From Polyodon spathula (lineage: Eukaryota; Chordata; Actinopteri; Acipenseriformes; Polyodontidae), in contig NC_054538.1 in the NCBI RefSeq assembly GCF_017654505.1, positions 49,560,989-49,624,988 on the forward strand: a stretch of 64,000 nucleotides of DNA, read 5' to 3'. The notes below the pieces were generated by a model. That model did no database searches. It saw nothing but the letters and a program-made list of their open reading frames with translations, and had not been told where the DNA came from. Position 1 is the first letter of the stretch, and every line of letters starts with the position of its first letter. This document shows positions 35,801 to 49,324 of this stretch, in pieces. The position numbers were made by a program, and so were the translations under genes.

Positions 35801-38200
35801 ACAAAACAAAAACAAACACAGACGGAGGGCTGAAGCAGTGCTGACTGTATAAATAACAAAGAAAGAGATTGACAAGTGAACTAACCCCCACCCCCCCAAA
35901 GTAGTTTGCGTGGCTAATCCCGAACACGCTGAATGCTGCCAGTTGTACGTCAACACATACAAATTATACATGTATTTATTTCTCTTTCGCTGTACTATTT
36001 GTACGAAGAAAATATCTGCGGCAATTACACATTTAGAATGACAACTCTGCCATTCCTTTGTAAATTGGGAATTAAACACCTATTATTAAATAACATGTCA
36101 TACTAGAAACTTATTACATTTTAAAATACAAACATAATTGCACATAATAAAATTGCACGACAAATGATCAATTATTTCTGCTTGTCATAACCCATATACA
36201 AAACAATACATGTATTTATTTCTCTTTCGCTAATACTTTCAACTATATTGGAAGTACATGTACGAAGAAAACCTATAATATAAAGTAGTCAGCGATTAAA
36301 TGTAATCTTTGTAAACTACGTAGCCTAAAGTTAACCTATTACTAAATAATACAACATGAAATTAATATTACACAATAAAACATGTTATTAATATTACAAA
36401 GTGTTTTCAATTTTTACCACATATAATGTAGCTTTTAATAAAGGTCCTGACATTTAAGAGTAAAGCAATTAACTACACGCATTGGAAAGATCACAATAAG
36501 TCTTCTTAATTAAAGTTCACAGACAGAAAAACTTGATGGCTTAACCTTGCCTTTAAGTTCTAAGATTCGTGCATGCTTAGAAAGGCTCAAAAAGGAAAAC
36601 GCTAACTTATTTCCCAGATAACTTATTTCCTCTAACGTCGACACTAATGTTAGTATTATATCAGCCAAAAAGCACAAATGAGGTTAATTAAACTGGTTTG
36701 AGCAAGATATTGAGACTTCAACGTAAAAAAAAAAAAGATAAAAATTGAATCTTTTATCAGCTATATCAGAGCAGTTTGCATTAATCTTTGTTTTGATCAT
36801 TTGAGCATTCCCAAACAAAACAATTTTTTCTAGCCATTTCTTTAAACAGTTAAAGTTCTGTTATTTATTTATTTATTTTATTTAAATTGGCAGCTATTCC
36901 GCTGACATGACTCATGAGAAATGTCTGCCACACACACACACAAGCAAGGTGTTCAATGTAGCGTGTCAATGTAATGTGCTGTTTAAAGCATTCTGTGGTA
37001 ATAATTTTATATGTCTAGAGTTTCAGTCAACCAGATTAACATTTCACATTTGTATAAAAACATTAGCAGAATTTAAAAGTTCTTAACATGAATGCTAAAA
37101 CTATATTTTAATTATATTTTCTGGATCTACTCAAAGTTATCTATATAACTATTAAAAATATAATTTATTTTCAGGGTTTATTCAAAGTACTTGACAAGTG
37201 CACAAAGAGACTAAAATGGACAGACAAAAACAAATATTTTTATTTATTAAGGAATGCAAAAGGTTCTAAAAAATGTTTACAAAAATTGAGTTCAAAATCA
37301 TCTTGATAGTATCAAAGTTTCATTTATAACCACTTATTTGCCAGTTAGACCATTAAGAAATGAAAAAGTTTATCAAAAATGTTTAAAAATACTAAAAAAT
37401 ATTTTTTATAATTATCAGAAGATTTCAAATAAATCCACAATTTCTACTCAGTTTTTTAAAACTGCCAGTGACAAACAAGATTAAAACAAGATACGATCAC
37501 AGATATTTAGCATTTGGTTTTACTTGGAGCGGTGAAAAAAGTCAACTAGTTCCTCTGTGTGTTACTTGCTATGAACTCTTATTAAATCATTCTATGAAAC
37601 CTTCCCTTATTCAGCATTACCTAAATATAAAAGCACAGCTCCTTAAAAGACAAGCCTCTCAATTTTTTTTTAAAGAAAACTATGTCTGTTTCAAGACAGT
37701 AAGAGAACAATGAACACTTTCAGTGGTATTAACGCCAAGGCTCTGGAAGAATCCTACAAAGTAAGCTTAAGGACTGCTCAAACTGGGAATACACATACAG
37801 TAGGAGACATACATTGTGTCGATTCCTTGAGATAACACTGTAAAACAGCTTGACATAGTTCCTTTAACTGACAACACAGTATCAAGAATTGAAGAAATGG
37901 CATGTCAAGTAAAAGAAAAGCAAGGTATTTTCATTACAATTAGACACGTGCACAGATATAGCTAATTTTGTGCAGCTTCTTACATGTCAGGTTTTAATCA
38001 GATGTAACAATTAAGGAAGAGTTCTTGTTTTGTCAAGCTCTGTCAAGTCGAGAACAGGAGAAGAGATATTCAAGAAACAAGGCGAGTTATAACAAAAAAT
38101 GGATTACAGTGGCAAAACTGCATCTGTGTGTGCCTGAAGGCGCTCAAACTGGTAAGCGCAGCAGTGTTCTGGCAAAAATTAAAGAAGTTGCACCCGCAGT
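35800..38200. other. elp3 intron, unassigned AT-rich sequence
   Basis: No gene recognised. ACATGTATTTATTTCTCTTT with CGCT occurs at about 35968 and again at about 36208, each followed by GTACGAAGAAAA, a degenerate direct duplication of roughly 240-bp period. Confidence 0.45.
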
Positions 38201-38202
38201 AT

Positions 38203-38250
38203 ACAGTGCCGTGAAAAAGTATTTGCCCCCTGTCTGATTTTCAGCATTTG
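38203..38250 (+). repeat. Isolated Tc1 terminal inverted repeat
   Basis: CAGTGCCGTGAAAAAGTATT and TGCCCCCTGTCTGATTTTC match, in reverse complement, the right end of the Tc1 element near 47065-47107. No transposase sequence follows directly. Confidence 0.7.
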
Positions 38251-38760
38251 TAAAACACTCAACGGCAGGGCAGAATTGATTTTAATGCATTATCAAATCA
38301 CAAATCAATGTCTTGTTTAAATTTAAAGTTAATTGTAAAACTGCTGAAATAATTGTGTTGGAATACTTTTCCAAAAATAGTATAATGCAACAAAAATCTA
38401 TACAACAAAAAGGCTTAGAGGGAACACTGTTTATAATTTTTGTATAGTCAGCACTCGGATATGCGTTACCCAGATACACGTTAGTCACGCTTTACCACCC
38501 TTGCATTCAGAATAAAATCAATCACCATTATATATGTAACAAATTAATGCACTTGCCCATCCCACGCAATTTCCAACTCCATCACCAGTTTTCTGATACA
38601 AAGCCCACCTCTTCAATGTTACAATGTACTTGTTTATCCGTCACTTTTTTTTTTTAGTTTTAGTTTTTTAGTTTTGTCTTTATTGTGCAGTTACACAGTG
38701 CTTCCCCCAATTTCACATGACGAAAATGCAGCAAAAACAAAGCAAATAAGATAAGCTACG

Positions 38761-39137
38761 TGTGGCAGGGACAGAGTTAATGTCTCTGCCAGCCACCACA
38801 GGTGTGCCCACTCTCCAGTTAGTGCAGATTGGGGAGTGGCCACCTGCATTTGGTGTGTGCCGAGTTTCTGATCTGTGTGTTGATAGATATGTTCAATGAA
38901 AGCGCATGCCCAGTCTGATGGCAGTTTTTTGTGTATTTTGTTTAAACCTTTCTGTTTTGGCCCGTGTGCCCTTTTATTTGTTCCTGTGTTTTGTTTGTGT
39001 GCCTGTTTATTTGTTCCTGTGTTTTGTTTAAGTTATTCTGTTTAGTAAATGTGAGCTTTTGTGCTTTAAACTGCACCTTCCTTGCCTCCGAGTCTCTTAC
39101 CACATCCCACTTCTAATACCATATGTAGCAGGGTCGC
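38761..39137 (+). mobile_element. LTR-like segment (candidate)
   Basis: Begins TGTGGCAGGGACAGAG with an internal inverted partner CTCTGCC, similar in style to the minus-strand start of the solo LTR at 2723-3265. It has repeated TTATTTGTTCCTGTGTTTTG units. No clear target duplication was found and the right boundary (about CGCCGCA) is uncertain. Confidence 0.35.
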
Positions 39138-39592
39138 CGCAAGAAAGTTTAAACAGTTTTAGATACAGTTTGTGATGCTTTTTTTTTTTAAATCTGTGAT
39201 CTTTAGTTGTATTTGTGCATTTTCATTTGCAAGTGAACTGTGACATTAGCGCCTTAGCGAGCACTATATTCTGCAATTTTGAATACTGACTTTGGATAAT
39301 ATTTTAATTCTGGAAACTGGTGGTCTTTTTAATCTTTTACTAAATTGCACTGCTTTATATGCAGTTCTGTGCATAGGTAACATTTTTATTTCATTCTAAC
39401 TGGAGTTAATTTTGCACTGTATATCATATTATGAAATGTCTTAACATGATCTAAATAAATTCAATAATTGCATAAAACATTTTAAAATTTAGGGCATGAT
39501 TAATTAAGCATTTAACATCTTAATACACAGCAAATATTGTTACTAGCTAGGCACATATCAAATCTATGAATCATACATTTATATCTACACAC

Positions 39593-39594
<2 letters not shown>

Positions 39595-39672
<78 letters not shown>

Positions 39673-39689
39673 TATATATATATTATATA
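39595..39689. repeat. (TA)n microsatellite
   Basis: Nearly pure TA run directly abutting the left end of a Tc1 element. Confidence 0.97.
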
Positions 39690-41278
<1,589 letters not shown>

Positions 41279-42214
41279 TTTTTGCATTTTTTTGACACTG
41301 ATATCTTCAACCAAAATCTAATATTAGATAAAACAGACCCTGAGTGAACAAATAACATTTTGATACTTATTTCACTTATTTATTAAAGAAAGTTATGCAA
41401 AACTCAATGCCACCGTGTGAAAAAGTAATCGCCCCCTTAGACTCAATAACTGGTTACGCCACCTTTAGCAGCAATAATTGCAACCAAAATGTTTCCTGTA
41501 GTTATTGATCAGTCTCTCACAGCACCGTGGAGGAATTTTGGCCCACTCCTTCATGCAGAACTGCTTCAACTCAGTGACATTTGTGGGTTTGAGCATAAAC
41601 TGCTCGTTTGAGGTCCTGCCACAACATCTCAAGGGGTTTAGGTCTGGACTTTGACTAGGTCATTTCAAAAACTTTAAATTTCTTGTTCTTCAACCATTCT
41701 GATGTAAACTTGCTTGTGTGTTTCGTATCATTGTCTTGCTGCATGACCCAGCTGCGCTTCAGCTTCAGCACATGGAAGGATGACCTGATATTCTCCTGTA
41801 GATTTCACTGATATAGAGAGGAATTCACGGTTCCTTCAATGATGGCAAGTCATCCGAGTCCTGATGCAGCAAAGCATCCCTAAATCATAACACTACCACC
41901 ACCATGCTTGACCACTGGTATGAGGTTCTTACTATGGAATGCAGTGTTTGTTTTTCGCCAGACATAACGGGGCCCATGTTGGCCAAAAAGTTCCAATTTT
42001 GACTCATCTGTCCATAGAACATTGTTCCAGAACTCTTGAGGATCATCCAGGTGCTTTTTGGCAAACTTGAGACGAGTGTTCTTCTTAGTGAGCAGTGGTT
42101 TCTGCCTTACTACTCTGCCATGAATCCCATCAGTCTTTCTGATGGTGGAGTCATGAACACTGATCCTAGCCAAGGAGAGAGGGGCCTGCAGATCCCTGGA
42201 TGTTGTTCCCAGAG

Positions 42215-42645
42215 TCTTCCCAGCGACAGTGAGTGGAAGCGACAGCGAGTGGGAGAAGTACAGGCGTGGAAAAGTACAGAGCAGTTTCGAAGCAGAAAGG
42301 AGAAATTGCATCTTGAATTGCTTTAATCAGAAAACAGAGGACATTGGGGAAACACAGCAGCAGCTCAAAGTCAAACAGCCACGTGTGTTTTTCTGATAAC
42401 AAACAAGCTGAAACTCGGAGCAGCTGATTCAAATTCAGTGCCGTTTTGAGACACGGGCGAGGGGAGGAGCCAACAGCACAGCAGAACAACACAGTTAAAC
42501 GAGGCAGTCTTCCCAGCGACAGCGAGTGGAAGCGACAGCGAGTGGGAGAAGTACAGGCGTGGAAAAGTACAGAGCAGTTTCGAAGCAGTTTGAAAGCAGG
42601 TTGACGGCTGCAGAAGAAACTAAACTTCAAAAAAAAAAAAACCTC
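42215..42645 (+). repeat. Tandem 5' monomers of LINE copy 2
   Basis: Monomer starts at 42215 and 42508, a spacing of 293 bp. The extra length over copy 1 comes mainly from a stretch with CTCAAAGTCAAACAG near 42364. One full monomer plus the partial one leading into ORF1. Confidence 0.8.
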
Positions 42646-42648
42646 AAC

Positions 42649-43596
42649 ATGGTCTTCAAGCCAGTAATCTGTGACACCTGCTTGATGTGGGAAATCCGAG
42701 AAAACCCAGCGAAGCTAAACCAAGTGTGCGTAAAGTGCCGCGCGATCCAGGATTTGCATAAACTAGTAAGTATGCTAGAAATGGAGCTGGAAGAAGTGAG
42801 ACAGCAACAGGATCTTGAGGAACTGGCACACCCACAATTCATGGAAGTCTGCATCACCCCTAACAGACTGAAAGCCACCAGGGAGATAGAAGGTCAGAAC
42901 AGCTGGGTTCAGGTAGGCAGAAGCAGGGAAAAAAAGAAACTTCCTCAAACACAACCACCAGAAATCAAAACAACCAACAGATTTGAGTCACTTCAGAATT
43001 TTGATGAGCAGAACCAACAACAAGAGAATGAAAGGAACAACATCCAGGACCCTATTGACAGTGGTGACCAGACAGCAAAAAGAAGGGAGGTCATGATTGT
43101 TGGGGACTCCATATTGAGAAACACAGCAAGTTCAATTCGCAGTTTGGACCCCCTTACTACAACAGTGTGCTGCCTTCCGGGAGCCTCGGTCAAGCACATC
43201 ACTGAAAACGTGGACAGGCTCCTAGAACGAACAGGAGACGACCCGGTAGTAGTCGTCCACATCGGTACAAACAACACTGGAAGAGACAGACCAAAATCCC
43301 TGCAAAACAAATTCAGAGAGCTAGGAAGGAAATTAAAAGAGAAAACCAAAACTGTGGTATTTTCTGGTATACTACCCGCACCTTGCAAAGGACCATATGG
43401 ACAGCTGGAAATAATTAATCAAAACGAATGGCTGAAGACGTGGTGCACACGGGAAGGCTTCACCTATCTTGATCATTGGACCACATTCTACAACGAGGAC
43501 TATCTGTATAGACGGGATGGACTGCATTTAAATAACAAGGGAACTAGTCTACTCGGAGAAAAGATCCTCGAGCAGGTTCGGAAGCATTTAAACTAG
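42649..43596 (+). CDS. LINE copy 2 ORF1, zinc-knuckle / coiled-coil / SGNH-esterase protein
   Basis: Same architecture as copy 1 ORF1: CDTC...CVKC, coiled coil, linker, then VGDSILR, VVHIGTNN and RRDGLHLN hydrolase blocks. ATG 42649 is preferred over the upstream 42526, which lies in the monomer. It differs from copy 1 by scattered substitutions only (for example IGTNNTG against IGTNNIG) and is open to its stop, so both ORF1 copies look intact. Likely a nucleic-acid-binding partner of ORF2. Confidence 0.85.
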   Translation: MVFKPVICDTCLMWEIRENPAKLNQVCVKCRAIQDLHKLVSMLEMELEEVRQQQDLEELAHPQFMEVCITPNRLKATREIEGQNSWVQVGRSREKKKLPQTQPPEIKTTNRFESLQNFDEQNQQQENERNNIQDPIDSGDQTAKRREVMIVGDSILRNTASSIRSLDPLTTTVCCLPGASVKHITENVDRLLERTGDDPVVVVHIGTNNTGRDRPKSLQNKFRELGRKLKEKTKTVVFSGILPAPCKGPYGQLEIINQNEWLKTWCTREGFTYLDHWTTFYNEDYLYRRDGLHLNNKGTSLLGEKILEQVRKHLN

Positions 43597-43760
43597 AAAG
43601 GAAGGGGGGAGAAATCAACAAAAAAACAGAAGGGAGACCGCATCAAAACAAGAACAACAACTCAGGTAAGACAACCATTAAATGTATTTATCTAAATGCT
43701 AGAAGTATCAGAAACAAAATTCTAGAACTTGAAGCTACTGCACTAACAGGTAACTATGAT

Positions 43761-46440
43761 GTGATAGGTGTTACAGAAACGTGGTTATCTGAGAGTGATG
43801 GGGACGAATATAATATTTGTGGGTATACACTGTATAGGAAAGACAGGCAGGACAGAAGAGGAGGAGGGGTAGCGCTATACATAAGAAACAGTCTTGAAGC
43901 CCAGGTGTTAAACCTGGACAAAGAAAATAAAACCGAATCAATATGGGTCAGAATAACGGACAAAAATGCAAAAGGCATAATAATAGGAGCATGCTATAGA
44001 CCGCCAGATTCAGACGGTGAGCACAATAATCTGTTATACAATGACATTAGAAATGTGTGTAGCAAAGGAGAAGCCATACTAATGGGGGATTTCAACTTCC
44101 CCCAAAAAAAATGGGAAAACCCAGTGGGTAGCGCGAAGGATGAAATAGAAATGCTGGAAATGACAAATGACTGCTTCCTAACACAATTTGTGAAGGCACC
44201 GACTAGAGGGGAGGCATGCCTTGATTTAGTCTTTTCAAATAACGAAGATAGAATAACTAAAACAGAGGTCAGAGAACCACTGGCAAACTCAGACCACAAC
44301 ATGGTCTCATTGGAAGTGTATTTTAAATCCCCAAAAGTAAAGACTAAAGCTAAGGTTTACAATTTTAGAAAAGCAAACTATGAAGGTATGAAACAGAGAC
44401 TAACAGAAGTAGGTTGGAGTAAAATAGAGAAAACACCCACAGAAGAAGGATGGTTGTTCTTCAAAAATGTAGTACTAGAGGAGCAAATCAATTACATCTT
44501 TAAAGTAGACAAATCTAAATGTAAAACTAAATTGCCCAAATGGTTTAATAGATCAATTAAAAAAAATATTCAGCGAAAAAAGGCACTTTACAGAGCATTA
44601 AAAAAGGACCAAAAAGAAAGTACGCAGAAAGAGTACACAGAACTGCAAACGCAAGTCAAAAAGGAAGTTAGAAAGGCCAAGAGGGAAATAGAAATAAACA
44701 TTGCTAAGGGAGCTAAAACCAATTCCAAAATGTTTTTCCAATATTACAACAGCAAGAGAACATTCAAAGAGGAGATTAAATGTTTAAGAGATACAAATGG
44801 CAAAATCGTAGAGGAAGAAAAAAAAATAGCAAATATGTTAAATGATTACTTTTCACAAGTTTTTACAAAGGAAGATACTGACAACATGCCCCACATGTCA
44901 TCCAGTTCCTATCCAGTTTTAAATAACTTTAGCATAACTGAGGCAGAAGTGTTAAAGGGACTAGGAGCTCTTAAAATAAACAAATCCCCTGGGCCGGATG
45001 AGATCCTCCCAGTAGTACTCAAAGAAATGAAAGAAGTAATTTACAAACCGCTAACCAAGATCATGCAGCAGTCTCTTGACACAGGGGTGGTACCGACAGA
45101 CTGGAAAATTGCAAACGTAATACCGATCCACAAAAAGGGAAACAAAACTGAACCAGGTAACTACAGACCAGTAAGCCTGACTTCTATTATATGCAAACTT
45201 ATGGAAACTATAATAAGATCCAAAATGGAAAATTACCTATATGGTAACAGGGTACTGGGAGACAGTCAACATGGTTTTAGGAAAGGGAGATCGTGCCTAA
45301 CTAACTTGCTTGATTTTTTTGAGGATGCAACATCCATAATGGATAATTGCAAAGCATATGACATGGTTTATTTAGATTTCCAGAAAGCTTTTGACAAAGT
45401 CCCGCACAAAAGATTAATTCTCAAACTGAACGCAGTTGGGATTCAAGGAAACACATGTACATGGATTAGGGAGTGGTTAACATGTAGAAAACAGAAAGTA
45501 CTGATTAGAGGAAAAACCTCAGAATGGAGTGTGGTAACCAGCGGTGTACCACAGGGATCAGTATTAGGTCCTCTGCTATTCCTAATCTACATTAATGATT
45601 TAGATTCTGGTATAGTAAGCAAACTTGTTAAATTTGCAGACGACACAAAAGTAGGAGGAGTGGCAAACACTGTTGCAGCAGCAAAGGTCATTCAAAATGA
45701 TCTAGACAAGATTCAGAACTGGGCAGACACATGGCAAATGACATTTAATAGAGAAAAAGTGTAAGGTACTGCACGCAGGAAATAAAAATGTACATTATAA
45801 ATATCATATGGGAGATACTGAAATTGGAGAAGGAATCTATGAAAAAGACCTAGGAGTTTTTGTTGATTCAGAAATGTCTTCATCTAGACAATGTGGGGAA
45901 GCTATAAAAAAGGCTAACAAGATGCTCGGATACATTGTGAAAAGTGTTGAATTTAAATCAAGGGAAGTAATGTTAAAACTGTACAATGCACTTGTAAGAC
46001 CTCATCTTGAATATTGTGTTCAGTTCTGGTCACCTCGCTATAAAAAAGATATTGCTGCTCTAGAAAGAGTGCAAAGAAGAGCGACCAGAATTATTCCGGG
46101 TTTAAAAGGCATGTCATATGCAGACAGGCTAAAAGAATTGAATCTGTTCAGTCTTGAACAAAGAAGACTACGTGGCGACCTAATTCAAGCATTCAAAATT
46201 CTAAAAGGTATTGACAGTGTCGACCCAAGGGACTTTTTCAGCCTGAAAAAAGAAACAAGGACCAGGGGTCACAAATGGAGTTTAGAAAAAGGGGCATTCA
46301 GAACAGAAAATAGGAGACACTTTTTTACACAGAGAATTGTGAGGGTCTGGAATCAACTCCCCAGTAGTGTTGTTGAAGCTGACACCCTGGGATCCTTCAA
46401 GAAGCTGCTTGATGAGATTTTGGGATCAATAAGCTACTAA
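43761..46440 (+). pseudogene. LINE copy 2 ORF2, endonuclease and reverse transcriptase, one frameshift
   Basis: A 667-codon open stretch (43761-45764) holds the endonuclease (TETWLS, MGDFNFP, SDHNMVS) and the reverse transcriptase through FADDTK to TFNREKV. One extra A in an A run near 45758 breaks the frame; the remainder continues at 45808-46440 and ends DEILGSISY. Copy 1 is normal at that position and broken elsewhere. Full-length ORF2 would nick the target and prime reverse transcription at the site. Confidence 0.9.
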
Positions 46441-47118
46441 CAACCAAACGAGCAAGATGGGCCGAATGGCCTCCTCTCGTTTGTAAACTTTCTTATGTTC
46501 TTATGTTCTAGGGTTCTTTGTGACTTTCTGGACGATTTTACGGCTTGCTCTTGGAGAGATTTTGGCATGACAGCCACTCCTGGGAAGATTCACTACTGTC
46601 TCAAACTTTCTCCATTTGGACAATATGGCTCTGACTGTGGTTTGGTGGAGCCCCAGAGCCTTAGAAATGGCTTTGTAACCCTTTCCAGACTGACAGGCGT
46701 CAACAACTTTTTTCCCTGAGGTCTTCAGGAATTTCTTTTGATGTGCCTCTAGAACCTGTCTGGTGACTACTTCACTCTGAGGGTAAGGGCCAAAGTTAGT
46801 CAGATTAATATTAGGCAGAACTGGCCCAAATCAGGCCTGATTGTTAACCAAAGTATTCAAAAAGCTGACCCTGATTATCCCTTTAATTGGGTGAGTTAAC
46901 TAAGGGGGCAATAACTTTTTTCACACCTGAAGATTGCATGTTTGATTACCTTGCACACCAAACAAATGAAAACACCACCAAACTTTGGTGTCAATTTTTC
47001 TCTCAGACTCCCTCTATATACTATTACAACCCACAAAAAGATCTGACCAAATTCAACGTGAAAAATGCAGAAAATCAGACAGGGGGCAAATACTTTTTCA
47101 CAGCACTAAAAAGTATGA

Positions 47119-47120
<2 letters not shown>

Positions 47121-47191
<71 letters not shown>

Positions 47192-47229
47192 ATATATATA
47201 TTAGACACACACACACACACACACACACA
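47121..47229. repeat. (TA)n and (CA)n microsatellites
   Basis: TA run to about 47201, then CA run to 47229, directly abutting the right end of Tc1 element 3. Confidence 0.97.
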
Positions 47230-49140
47230 GCAGTTACCACAGTAGCCTGTGTGTGTCAGGTCTTCAGATTTAACTACACATTTGAGGATCATACAGCATG
47301 CAGGCGTGTGTAGGGGCAGTAAATATGTGGAGATGTCTGAGTGTTGTGTTTCAGCAAAACTAGGGTCCTCCCAGCAGTGAGCAATTACCACTCAGAATTA
47401 GGGCTGGCTGGACCCCCCCCCCTCCCCCAATGTGATTGTTATTTGCTGTTCAAATTATTCATTTTGGATAAAAAGTCTTACTTCGCCATAACTTTAATTT
47501 CAAATACTTAATTTCTTATACATTTCAGATTCCTTAGACCTATGAGATTTCAAACATGCTCATATTAAAATGTTGTCTTCTTGTAAGCATTTATTTAAAA
47601 TGCATTTTGTTGGAGTAACATTTACATCAATTATCTAATATGAATATGAACATATTGGATGAAGTTAAACATACAGTTCTGACCTGAAATTGACCAACAC
47701 GTGTACTCCATCTACTGAGGAATGCAGGAGCAAAAGGCAGCTAAAACTGCATAAAGATCGGGAGGGCAGGTTTTCCAAGAGATCCTGTGATCCTCCCAAT
47801 CAGTGAAAGAATGTGGCAATAATAGATAAGAAAGAAAGAAGAGGACATCACCCTGCAACCCCCTCCAAAACAGTGGAAGGGTGTTAAACAAAGGCATCTG
47901 ATAAAAGACAAGAACAGAGGAAGGAAGGAAGGAAGGAAGGAAGGAAGGAAGGAAGGAAGGAAGGAAGGAAGGAAGGAAGGAAGGAAGAAGATCCTGAGAT
48001 CAGACCAAAGGAAATATCACTGCATGGTTCATAGGAAAGGGACCGGCACTTGAATTTACAACTCATTCATTCACAGGATGTCCCTTCCAACAGACAGGGG
48101 GCTGTAAATTGGTGTAACTGGTATCTTAACACTCAACCAAATCAAAATGTCTACTTAGGACGGTCAAATCTGAATGTATAAAGGCAGGTATTTTTGTACT
48201 TGGTTAGTTAGTCAACCTGCCAAGGTTGCCTCAGTATATTGTCTTGACAACACAAGTTAATGTATTAAGCTGAATTGAATATCTCTTGAAGTTGAGCTTC
48301 TTGGGGTAACGCCAGATTTTATTAATACTATTAAGATGACTTGCAATTAGTATATTTGTATGGACAGTCCCTCCGAGTTTGTGCCTAAACTAAGGACTGG
48401 TGCTATATTTAATTAAATTATATACTCACTAAAGTAAAAGAGCTGCAGGTTCTTTTTTCTATATTACGCCTTTTTAAATCCAACACATTTATATTTCCAA
48501 TTTGTCATGATATGTCATTGCAAGACCTTTTTGAATGTTCGTGCATCAAGCTGTTTTAGAAAAATACCTTTAAAACAATTTCATCCGCGTTATACTAATG
48601 CCCACGATAATCTGCTACTACTTGTGTGTTTATTAATTTATTTAACGCTCTGGGGGGAGTTTACTCCTTGTATAACCCAAATCCTTGAATGCAAATCTGT
48701 TATTTCCAAAAACTCTATATCTATTATGGCAGTGTTTTGCTATATTTGACAGGTTTGCAAATTATCCTGGTGATGGTAAATCTGTGATACACACTAAATC
48801 CTAATCCAGAATATTGTCTGTTAGTTTTGTAAACATCTGTTAAATAAAATCAGCATTTGTTTAGAGTTTGTTCCAACTAGCCAACTCACAGCAGGGACTT
48901 TTGAAAACAAGTTGTGAAACTGGCCTCCACAGACTAATCTAATTAAGTCAATCCTTTCAGAAGGTGTGAAAAACCCTGACTGCAGCTAATAAATTGAGAT
49001 GCAGGCCCAAATATATTAAAGGAAAAGGAATTGTATTAATAATTATACATTTTCTCCAAAATTCATGCAATGAATGTCAAAACTAAAAACCCCAGGCTAG
49101 TGAAGGAGCATGCGAACCTTAAAAATGAACATATGCTCTT
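47230..49140. other. elp3 intron with a (GGAA)n tract
   Basis: No gene recognised. A pure GGAA tetranucleotide tract spans about 47920-47986. A C tract lies near 47412-47427. Confidence 0.6.
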
Positions 49141-49146
49141 ACTCAC

Positions 49147-49273
49147 AATGAACTGCTCTACATCTCTCTCCAGCCCCACATTGGGCAGATCCGGCATCAT
49201 GTGTGCCACCACTTTGAAGCCAGCATCTTTCGCTAGGTGGAAGGACTCGCAGACAGCCCTGACTGTGTGTCCC
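49147..49273 (-). CDS. elp3: elp3 internal exon, radical-SAM domain (about residues 260-302)
   Basis: Second elp3 exon in transcript order. It encodes [20 protein letters not shown] followed by [22 protein letters not shown], near-identical to vertebrate Elp3. The acceptor is CTACAG before base 49273 and the donor is GTGAGT after 49147. The first G completes the Arg codon opened at the end of exon 59227-59066, and the exon ends on a whole codon. It lies 9.8 kb downstream of the previous exon; that intron holds a DIRS remnant carrying a SINE, another DIRS remnant and the 2.34-kb TIR element. No frame damage is visible. Confidence 0.95.
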
Positions 49274-49324
49274 CTGTAGATAAACAGAAAAAGGTTAGAC
49301 TTCCAACAGCAAAGAAATTATCAT

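Larger units (their letters stand above)
42215..46509 (+). mobile_element. CR1-like LINE, copy 2
   Basis: Near-identical to copy 1 in monomers, ORF1, ORF2 and TTCTTATG tail. It interrupts the Tc1 sequence between GGATGTTGTTC and GGGTTCTTTGTGAC, giving precise boundaries. The 5' end starts at a full monomer (TCTTCCCAGCGACAG), unlike copy 1. Confidence 0.92.

Noticed and set aside
47884..48066. Phe-Leu-Pro-Ser repeat open frame
   Set aside because: Translation of the (GGAA)n tract.
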